DNA of 21,547 bases, taken from assembly GCA_018823385.1 (NCBI GenBank), contig JAHJIK010000058.1:1-21547 (forward strand). Reading direction: 5' to 3'. The stretch is from Patescibacteria group bacterium. GTDB lineage: Bacteria; Patescibacteriota; Minisyncoccia; Phycocordibacterales; Phycocordibacteraceae. The translations under genes and the position numbers were made by a program. Below, one piece after another: positions 14,850 to 20,493 of the stretch (position 1 is the stretch's first letter; each line of letters starts with the position of its first letter). The notes under the pieces were generated by a model that saw only the letters and a list, made by a program, of their open reading frames with translations, was not told the origin of the DNA and made no database searches.

Positions 14850-15386
14850 ATGATTGATCCAGCTAGCAGCAAGACCGAAGGATACCACCTATTTTTGGAA
14901 CCAAGCGGACAGCTGGCGGAGAATTTGTCGGGTGTTATCAAAGAACTAGCGACTATCTACGATGGTCCTGTTTTTGCACCACACGTAACACTACTCGGTC
15001 GCATCCCCGGAGCTGATGATGCGTCAGTACTTAAGACTGCTAAAGCGCTTGCTGCAACCTACGCACCATTTTCACTTACACTTGGTGAGCTTGGAACAGA
15101 GGATTCATACTTCCGAGCACTCTACATGCATGTTACTGAACGCGAAGTAATGAAGCGTCGTCACAAGGAAGCTTTGGCGGCTTTCAATATGGAAGATGAA
15201 CAACCATACACTCCACATCTGAGCATTTTGTACGGAAACTATCCAAAAGAAACAAAGAAGAAGACCATGCACACGCTAGAAGTACCTGTTGGAGCAACCT
15301 TTAAGGTAGATACGATTGGAGTGTATAAAACTGCAGGACTACCAAAGAACTGGAAGAAAGTGGGGGAGTTTGTGTGCAGTAAGTAG
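14850..15386 (+). CDS. 2H phosphoesterase, cyclic phosphodiesterase-like
   Basis: The product is 178 residues, the usual size of the 2H superfamily, which includes 2'-5' RNA ligases and cyclic phosphodiesterases. Both catalytic HxT/S motifs are present: HVT at 45-47 (FAPHVTLLG) and HLS at 123-125 (YTPHLSILYG), spaced as expected. The flanking sequence resembles the cyclic phosphodiesterase branch, known for opening ADP-ribose 1'',2''-cyclic phosphate or nucleoside cyclic phosphates. The actual substrate is unknown; RNA-end processing is equally possible. No signal peptide is seen, so it is cytoplasmic. It has a predicted leaderless promoter and ends in TAG, directly followed by the promoter of the second small-membrane-protein cassette. 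Confidence 0.85.
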   Translation: MIDPASSKTEGYHLFLEPSGQLAENLSGVIKELATIYDGPVFAPHVTLLGRIPGADDASVLKTAKALAATYAPFSLTLGELGTEDSYFRALYMHVTEREVMKRRHKEALAAFNMEDEQPYTPHLSILYGNYPKETKKKTMHTLEVPVGATFKVDTIGVYKTAGLPKNWKKVGEFVCSK

Positions 15387-15387
15387 A

Positions 15388-15416
15388 TTGACTTATATAC
15401 CATTTAGTGCTATATA
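15388..15416 (+). promoter_or_regulatory. Promoter of the 15452 cassette
   Basis: TTGACT (15388-15393) and TATATA (15411-15416) with a 17-base spacer. As at 5302, the -35 begins 1 base after the upstream TAG stop. The predicted leader is about 29 bases and carries a Shine-Dalgarno. Confidence 0.6.
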
Positions 15417-15439
15417 TTATTTGAATCTGAACTTTTACG

Positions 15440-15446
15440 AAGGAGG
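15440..15446 (+). promoter_or_regulatory. Consensus Shine-Dalgarno of the 15452 gene
   Basis: AAGGAGG lies 5 bases before the ATG at 15452, a full anti-16S complement and the strongest ribosome binding site in the window. Confidence 0.85.
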
Positions 15447-15451
15447 CCATC

Positions 15452-15748
15452 ATGGCTTTTGTTATAGCCGATATCGTGGCAGACCCTGCCACGATGCTCA
15501 AGGCAGCACCGATCGCTTTGGTGGCGCTTGGGTCAGGCATCGTAATCGCTTGCGGATACTTTTCCCGCGAAAACGGCGAGTCGAAAAACACTCTGGTGTT
15601 GGGAGGTGTCGTTCTCCTAATTATGTCTCTGCTTTTGCAGATTCAAATTGGACTGACCCTCACGGGTCTCTTCTTCATCAGCACCGTTCCATTTCTGCTC
15701 GGGATTCTGGCGATGCTGATCGTTCGACTGTTTCGAGAAGGATACTGA
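15452..15748 (+). CDS. Hypothetical small membrane protein, second stand-alone cassette
   Basis: The product is 98 residues and not a family I recognise. Three hydrophobic segments are visible (about 17-36, 47-66 and 70-91), with a short polar loop (SRENGESKN) after the first and a basic end (RLFREGY). It sits between its own promoter with a consensus Shine-Dalgarno and a GC-rich terminator, the same layout as the gene at 5381. Its TGA stop is the only one in the window that is not part of an ATGA overlap. Hand-counted GC is about 52% over 15481-15720, only modestly higher than its neighbours. The two cassette proteins show no clear sequence similarity by eye; the resemblance is in gene architecture. 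Confidence 0.8.
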   Translation: MAFVIADIVADPATMLKAAPIALVALGSGIVIACGYFSRENGESKNTLVLGGVVLLIMSLLLQIQIGLTLTGLFFISTVPFLLGILAMLIVRLFREGY

Positions 15749-15762
15749 TGATCGGTCCCTTT

Positions 15763-15792
15763 GGGGCGCGCACCGACCTGCGCGCCCTTTCC
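15763..15792 (+). terminator. Rho-independent terminator after the 15452 gene
   Basis: GGGCGCGC (15764-15771) pairs perfectly with GCGCGCCC (15780-15787) around an 8-base loop, followed by TTTCC. The T-run is short, but the stem is very stable. Confidence 0.8.
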
Positions 15793-15809
15793 ATATCCAT
15801 ACGGGGAGA

Positions 15810-15827
15810 TGGTATACTGGCTACAAT
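15810..15827 (+). promoter_or_regulatory. Two overlapping -10 elements before murG
   Basis: TGGTATACT (15810-15818) is a perfect extended -10 predicting a start near 15825 and a leader of about 10 bases. TACAAT (15822-15827) ends 7 bases before the ATG and would give a leaderless mRNA. No Shine-Dalgarno is seen. Confidence 0.55.
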
Positions 15828-15834
15828 ATAGGCT

Positions 15835-16989
15835 ATGAAAATCGTATTTACTGGAAGTGGAACGGGAGGTCATTTCTATCCCAACATAGCCGTCGCTGAA
15901 GCTATTCATGATTTAGTACGGGAGCAGCGAATTCTTTCCCCGCGACTCTACTACATAGCTCCAATGCCGTATGACGAACAGGCATTGTTTGATAACGACA
16001 TCATTTTCCTCAAAGTAACAGCAGGGAAGATTCGTCGTTACTTTTCACTTGAGAATGTATCTGACTTCTTCAAAACCCTTACCGGGTTCTTTCATGCACT
16101 GTGGACTCTCTTCAATCTGTATCCCGACGCAGTCTTTTCTAAAGGAGGGTATGCAAGTGTTCCTACTGTCCTTGCAGCACGTGTTCTAGGTATTCCAGTA
16201 ATTGTGCACGAGTCAGATGCTCGACCGGGCCGAGCCAATAAACTTGGAGCGAAGTCCGCATATCGCATCGCGATCTCATTCCCAAGTACCGCCGGGTTCT
16301 TTCCCAAAAAGGTGCAGTCTAAAATTGCGCTTACCGGTATTCCTATCCGTAAACGGCTGCAGGCAACACACCAGAATGCAGCAACCTTTCCGGGGCTTGA
16401 TGCTTCAGTCCCAACCGTTCTTATCCTGGGCGGATCATCAGGCTCGCGTCGTATTAATGATTTGATCCTTGATGCACTTCCTGACTACGTCTCGTTTGCA
16501 AATATCATCCACCAAACAGGAAAGGATGAGTTCAAGGAAGTTGAAGCTACAGCTCCAGTGATTCTTGAGGGGAACCCTCATAAGGAGAGGTACCATCCAT
16601 TTCCATATCTTTCAGCAGAATCACTCGGTCAGGCTGCAGCATCAGCAACCGTTGTTATTTCACGAGCGGGTGCCACCGCAATTGCTGAGATTGCACTGTG
16701 GGGCAAGCCATCAATCCTCATTCCAATACCGGAGAGCATCAGTCACGATCAACGAACGAATGCATACGAGTACGCTCATACAGGAGCTGCAGAAGTACTT
16801 GAAGAGGCTAATATGTCCTCACACGTACTCGCGTCTGAAGCTCGACGCATAAGCACAGACCCTGCGGTTGCCAATACAATGGGTGCAAAGTCAGCTGCGT
16901 TTGGTAACCCTGAAGCTGCACGACTCATTGCACAGGAGCTGCTTAACATTGGTCGTACTCATGAGCCAGATACAGAACACCATGGTTAA
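15835..16989 (+). CDS. murG: UDP-GlcNAc:lipid I N-acetylglucosaminyltransferase MurG
   Basis: MurG adds GlcNAc to lipid I, forming lipid II at the inner face of the membrane. The product is 384 residues, slightly longer than the usual 350-365. The N-terminal glycine loop is GSGTGGHFYPNIA with His13. The second domain starts near 195 with VLILGGSSGSRRIND. The UDP-GlcNAc site shows SRAGATAIAEIALWGKPSILIPIP followed by HDQRTNA. It is a GT-B fold enzyme that binds the membrane peripherally. In many bacteria murG lies next to ftsW; here the zinc-ribbon, 2H and cassette genes come between. The end overlaps the gltX start by 8 bases, tying cell-wall and tRNA-charging genes into one transcript. Confidence 0.95.
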   Translation: MKIVFTGSGTGGHFYPNIAVAEAIHDLVREQRILSPRLYYIAPMPYDEQALFDNDIIFLKVTAGKIRRYFSLENVSDFFKTLTGFFHALWTLFNLYPDAVFSKGGYASVPTVLAARVLGIPVIVHESDARPGRANKLGAKSAYRIAISFPSTAGFFPKKVQSKIALTGIPIRKRLQATHQNAATFPGLDASVPTVLILGGSSGSRRINDLILDALPDYVSFANIIHQTGKDEFKEVEATAPVILEGNPHKERYHPFPYLSAESLGQAAASATVVISRAGATAIAEIALWGKPSILIPIPESISHDQRTNAYEYAHTGAAEVLEEANMSSHVLASEARRISTDPAVANTMGAKSAAFGNPEAARLIAQELLNIGRTHEPDTEHHG

Positions 16990-18292
16990 GACCCGCATCG
17001 CACCATCTCCAACAGGTTGGCTCCATATCGGTACTGCTCGTACCGCACTTTTTAACTATCTGTATGCAAAGCGTCATGGCGGACAGTTTGTTATACGTGT
17101 CGAGGATACGGATCGAGAACGAAGTACTAAAGAGTTTGAAGACAATATTCTTGAAGGACTTGCGTGGCTTGGTTTAACTCATGACGAATTTGTACGTCAG
17201 AGCGAGCGACTTCCACGACACATTGAAATACTCGAGAAGATGATTGCTGAAGGCCATGCGTACGTATCGGAAGAACCAAGCAAGGCAGACGAGTCTAAGA
17301 CAGTGTCAGTCGTGCGACTCAAGAATCCTGGGAAGGACGTTACATTTACTGACGAAATTCGAGGAGAAATTACCTTTAATACAACAGAGTTGGGCGACAC
17401 GGTGATTGCTCGCGCTATAGATGACCCCCTCTACCACTTAGCGGTAGTGGTAGATGATATGGACATGGAGATAACACATGTCATTCGTGGCGAAGATCAT
17501 ATTTCAAATACTGCGCGCCAAATACTTATCCAAGAGGCGATTGGTGCTCCTCGCCCTGTGTATGCACACCTTCCACTGATTCTAGGCTCAGACCGCTCGA
17601 AGCTTTCGAAGCGTCATGGAGCAACATCCATCAATGACTACCGAGATGAAGGATTCCTCCCAGAAGGATTCATTAACTATCTTGCGCTCTTGGGCTGGAG
17701 CACGGGTACCGATGAAGAAGATTTCTCACTTGAGGAACTCTCTGCACTGTTTGACTTAGATGGAGTACATAAAGGGGGTGCTATGTGGGATCGCCAGAAG
17801 CTTCTTGATGTTAACCAGCGCTGGATGCGCAAAGAGACGGATGTAAACTATATCGTCAAAGGAAATCTACAGGCTCCCGATCAAGATATTCTGAGAATGG
17901 CAGTACCTCTTCTGAAGGAACGCGCCAAAACCTTCTCTGAGGCCCAAGAGCTTCTTAACGGGGAACTTGCATGTCTCTTTACTGCGCCGACACCAGACAA
18001 GGACCTCCTACTCTCAAAGGGTTCTGATGTTTCAATGCACTTAGAAGCGCTATGTGAAGTGCTCAGCACCCTCTCTGGCGAACAAACAGCCGAGAGCGTA
18101 AAAGAAACACTCATGCCGTACGCAGACAGCATTACTAAAGAAGACGGTGGACGAGGTGCTGCTCTGTGGCCATTGCGCTATGCACTGTCTGGCCTTGAAC
18201 GCTCTCCGGACCCATTCACTCTCATTGCTATCCTCGGTCTTCATGAATCAGCTTCGCGAGTACGGACTGCTCTTGGTATACTGCAAGCATGA
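16982..18292 (+). CDS. gltX: Glutamyl-tRNA synthetase, compact form
   Basis: This class I synthetase charges tRNA-Glu. The product is 436 residues, shorter than the usual 465-500. The HIGH-type motif is HIGT at 15-18 in IAPSPTGWLHIGTARTALFN, and the KMSKS-type motif is KLSKR at 207-211. VEDTDRERS and THVIRGEDHISNTARQ are also conserved. The region after the QSERL segment is trimmed: the stretch that usually holds a Cys-rich zinc site is replaced by a short AYVSEEPSKADESK linker. I chose the ATG at 16982, 4 residues before IAPSPTG; the longer frame upstream overlaps murG. If the genome lacks glnS, it may also charge tRNA-Gln for amidation, but that is inference. The TGA stop forms an ATGA overlap with the M23 peptidase gene. 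Confidence 0.95.
   Translation: MVKTRIAPSPTGWLHIGTARTALFNYLYAKRHGGQFVIRVEDTDRERSTKEFEDNILEGLAWLGLTHDEFVRQSERLPRHIEILEKMIAEGHAYVSEEPSKADESKTVSVVRLKNPGKDVTFTDEIRGEITFNTTELGDTVIARAIDDPLYHLAVVVDDMDMEITHVIRGEDHISNTARQILIQEAIGAPRPVYAHLPLILGSDRSKLSKRHGATSINDYRDEGFLPEGFINYLALLGWSTGTDEEDFSLEELSALFDLDGVHKGGAMWDRQKLLDVNQRWMRKETDVNYIVKGNLQAPDQDILRMAVPLLKERAKTFSEAQELLNGELACLFTAPTPDKDLLLSKGSDVSMHLEALCEVLSTLSGEQTAESVKETLMPYADSITKEDGGRGAALWPLRYALSGLERSPDPFTLIAILGLHESASRVRTALGILQA
18274..18282 (+). promoter_or_regulatory. Leaderless-type extended -10 inside the end of gltX
   Basis: TGGTATACT, with TATACT at 18277-18282, ends exactly 6 bases before the M23 gene ATG at 18289. The same ten bases (TGGTATACTG) occur before murG. 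It would allow the peptidase to be expressed independently of gltX. Confidence 0.55.
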
Positions 18293-19635
18293 TGCAGCGC
18301 GTTCTTGTACTAAGCTTTCTTTTTCTCACTCTTCTTGTTGTCGGTAGGGACATAACGCCACTCGTATATGCACAGGCAACTCCTGAGCAGATTAAGTCAC
18401 AAATGGCAGAGCGCTCAAACCAAATCAAAGACTTGGAAGCTGAGATTGCCTCATTCCAAAAGCAGCTCAACACTCTAGCAGGACAAAAACAGACTCTACA
18501 GTCAGCTATAAAGACACTCGATATTTCGCGCTCTCAGTTACAGGCGCAGATAAACTTAACGGAGAAGAAGATTTCAGCAGCAAACCTCAAGCTCGAACAG
18601 TTGGGATTCGAGATTATGGACAAAGAGGAGGTAATTGAACTTGACCGGAAGACCTTAGCCAAATCTATTCGAACGATGAGCACTGCAGGGGATGTATCCC
18701 TCATCGAGCAGCTCTTTGCAGCTGACACGCTTTCAGAGGCGTGGGAGGCAGCTGACCAGATGAGCGCACTGAACCAAGCACTTCGCACAAATATGAGTGT
18801 GCTGGCAGAAGCTAAAGATGATCTTAAGGATCAAGAACAGGAGGTGAATGCGACACAGCAAGAACTGATTGGGTTGCGAACAACTCTGACAACAGAAAAG
18901 AAGGGCCTCGATATTAACCGTCAGGAGCAGCAAAAACTCCTCGCGCAGACTCAAAGCAAGGAAAGTGAGTATCAGGCTCTCATCGCACTGAAGCAACAGC
19001 AACGAAAGCAGTTTGAGGCTGAGCTCTCGGCCCTAGAAGATAGCTTGAATGTGGCGGTGGATTCATCCCGCATTCCAAGTGCAGGCTCAGGTATTCTTCG
19101 TTGGCCATTCTCAGACGCTTTTATGCAAACCTGTAAAGGTAAGGCTGGGGCATTGGGTAACTCCTTTTGTATAACGCAGTACTTTGGTACTACGGCCTTC
19201 TCAACACAGAACCCACAGGTGTATAACGGTGGGGGACATAACGCAGTAGACTTTGGTGTGCCAATCGGTACCCCTGTTCAAGCTGCACTGGCAGGTACCG
19301 TACTTGATACCGGTAACACTGATGCAATCCCAGGCTGCTATTCATTCGGTAAGTGGGTAGTAGTAAAGCATGCCAACGGTCTTGCCACACTCTATGCCCA
19401 CCTTTCAAACATCCAAGTATCACCTGGCCAAGCAGTATCAACTGGAAGTGTCGTTGGATACTCAGGAATGACCGGATATGCGACTGGCCCACACCTCCAT
19501 TTCGGTGTATATGCCTCACAAGGTATCCAAATTATGACGCTTGCTGCGTATCGAGGAGCAACAACACCGTGTGCCAATGCCAAGAAGCCAGTGGCTCCAA
19601 AAGAGGCATATTTGAACCCAATGTCGTATCTGTAG
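18289..19635 (+). CDS. Secreted M23 peptidase with coiled coil (EnvC/NlpD-like)
   Basis: The product is 448 residues. A signal peptide (about 1-28, ending VYAQA) leads to a long coiled-coil region (about 32-255), rich in Gln, Glu, Leu and Lys. The C-terminal LytM domain has all metal and catalytic positions: His317 and Asp321 (HNAVDFG), His371 (LYAHLS), His402 and His404 (HLHFG). An active zinc peptidase is therefore predicted, unlike EnvC and NlpD, which lack these residues and only activate amidases. It probably cuts peptidoglycan cross-links during growth or division. It overlaps the gltX stop by ATGA and has its own -10 in gltX. A second ATG at codon 2 (18292) is also possible. Confidence 0.92.
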   Translation: MMQRVLVLSFLFLTLLVVGRDITPLVYAQATPEQIKSQMAERSNQIKDLEAEIASFQKQLNTLAGQKQTLQSAIKTLDISRSQLQAQINLTEKKISAANLKLEQLGFEIMDKEEVIELDRKTLAKSIRTMSTAGDVSLIEQLFAADTLSEAWEAADQMSALNQALRTNMSVLAEAKDDLKDQEQEVNATQQELIGLRTTLTTEKKGLDINRQEQQKLLAQTQSKESEYQALIALKQQQRKQFEAELSALEDSLNVAVDSSRIPSAGSGILRWPFSDAFMQTCKGKAGALGNSFCITQYFGTTAFSTQNPQVYNGGGHNAVDFGVPIGTPVQAALAGTVLDTGNTDAIPGCYSFGKWVVVKHANGLATLYAHLSNIQVSPGQAVSTGSVVGYSGMTGYATGPHLHFGVYASQGIQIMTLAAYRGATTPCANAKKPVAPKEAYLNPMSYL

Positions 19636-19660
19636 GGTTCGTGAATCTCTTATTTTATAT

Positions 19661-19689
19661 GGCTTATTTACTGGTTTTCTAAGCCTTTT
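19661..19689 (+). terminator. Weak terminator candidate after the M23 gene
   Basis: GGCTTA (19661-19666) and TAAGCC (19680-19685) form a 6-bp stem with a 13-base loop, followed by TTTT. The short stem and wide loop make it a weak call. Confidence 0.4.
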
Positions 19690-19715
19690 ACTATTGACAA
19701 AAGGTCAAAAAGGTA

Positions 19716-19744
19716 TTGACAAATAGGGGGTGGGGTGCTAGTCT
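19716..19744 (+). promoter_or_regulatory. Strong promoter of the 3D-domain gene
   Basis: A perfect TTGACA -35 (19716-19721), a 17-base spacer and a TGn-extended TAGTCT -10 (19739-19744). A second TATTGACAAA copy lies 22 bases upstream (19693-19702), about two helical turns away. The predicted start site is about 19751, the first base of the hairpin below. Confidence 0.7.
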
Positions 19745-19750
19745 AGCGAG

Positions 19751-19782
19751 ACGCGGGGTTGCCTCTTTTGGTAACCCCGCGT
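19751..19782 (+). promoter_or_regulatory. Predicted 5'-terminal mRNA hairpin of the 3D-domain gene
   Basis: ACGCGGGGTT (19751-19760) pairs perfectly with AACCCCGCGT (19773-19782) around a 12-base loop. The stem starts at the predicted start site and ends 4 bases before the ATG at 19787, so it takes up nearly the whole leader. It lacks the T-run of a terminator. A role in mRNA stability or start-site presentation is inference. Confidence 0.6.
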
Positions 19783-19786
19783 GACT

Positions 19787-20386
19787 ATGAACCCGATTTT
19801 ACTAGTAGGACTTATGTCTTACTTTGCTTTCTCTAATAGCGCTGCGGTACCTACGACTGATCCCATAACCAGTGGATCACAAGAGAGTACCAAAGTGGCG
19901 ATCCTCGAAGCCCCAGCCCAAAAGGATCTTCCGCGCTATACGGTGCACGCCACCGCGTACAACGCCGTGCCGGCTCAGACGGATGGAAATCCTATGATTA
20001 CCGCAAGTGGTGCTTATTCTAACCCTGAAGTTGTAGCCGCTCGATCTCGCGATCTTGCAGCAGAGCTACCCTTCGGTACAGTTATTGCCCTCGAACGAAC
20101 AGGTGGAGATTCCTCTACATGTGGATTCGGTAAGGTAGAGCACCTCATCGGCTACCGCGTCATTGCTGACACGATGCATGCACGCATGACGAATAAGATT
20201 GACGTTCTTCTCGATCAACACGACACTGTTGCGTTGAACGGAAAGGAGTACAATCCAGGCATCGTGTTCGGAGTATGTGATGAAGTTACTATCCGTGTTG
20301 TTGGTAAAGTCGACATCAAGGATATCCCTTCAACGCAGGCTGAGCTCCAAGAGCTCTTCGCAGGCAATCAGCTTGCACTTCGTTAA
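19787..20386 (+). CDS. Secreted 3D-domain (double-psi beta-barrel) protein
   Basis: The product is 199 residues. A hydrophobic N-terminus (about 3-21) looks like a signal peptide or anchor but lacks the usual basic residues; a Pro/Thr/Ser-rich linker follows. From about residue 48 (YTVHATAYNAVPAQTDGN) it resembles the 3D domain found in MltA, YabE and related wall hydrolases. The three aspartates that name the domain are probably Asp66 (TDGNP), Asp128 (VIADTMH) and Asp139 (NKIDVLL). A peptidoglycan-cleaving role is inferred from the family. I prefer the ATG at 19787; the GTG at 19781 lies within the leader hairpin. It is a single-gene unit between its strong promoter and the 20412 terminator. 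Two cysteines (in STCGFG and GVCDE) could form a disulfide. Confidence 0.82.
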   Translation: MNPILLVGLMSYFAFSNSAAVPTTDPITSGSQESTKVAILEAPAQKDLPRYTVHATAYNAVPAQTDGNPMITASGAYSNPEVVAARSRDLAAELPFGTVIALERTGGDSSTCGFGKVEHLIGYRVIADTMHARMTNKIDVLLDQHDTVALNGKEYNPGIVFGVCDEVTIRVVGKVDIKDIPSTQAELQELFAGNQLALR

Positions 20387-20411
20387 AAAGAGTTAGTACT
20401 TGATACTACAG

Positions 20412-20445
20412 AAAACACCCCCGACCATTGAGTCGGGGGTGTTTT
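20412..20445. terminator. Perfect 14-bp terminator hairpin
   Basis: AAAACACCCCCGAC (20412-20425) pairs perfectly with its complement at 20432-20445 around a 6-base loop. A-run and T-run flank the GC core, so it can act in both directions. It ends the 3D-domain transcript. Confidence 0.92.
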
Positions 20446-20481
20446 CTACGGTAAGAGGTAGGGAGATGAGCCGTCTCTATA

Positions 20482-20487
20482 TATACT
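20482..20487 (+). promoter_or_regulatory. Leaderless-type -10 of the GH18-like gene
   Basis: TATACT ends exactly 6 bases before the ATG at 20494, with AGACCT between. No Shine-Dalgarno is present. Confidence 0.6.
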
Positions 20488-20493
20488 AGACCT

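Noticed and set aside
16868..16981. 38-codon N-terminal extension of gltX
   Set aside because: It lies within murG in another frame; the normal GluRS N-terminus begins at 16982.
285..18292. Recoding of TGA as glycine, as in some candidate phyla
   Set aside because: Every TGA inspected acts as a stop at a sensible gene end, and reading through would join unrelated proteins. The standard bacterial code fits.
19751..19782. Hairpin before the 3D-domain gene as a terminator of the M23 gene
   Set aside because: No T-run follows the stem; the sequence leads directly to a start codon, and the hairpin lies downstream of a strong promoter.
19781..19786. GTG start for the 3D-domain gene
   Set aside because: The GTG is partly inside the leader hairpin stem; the ATG two codons later is free and more usual. 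It is not fully excluded.
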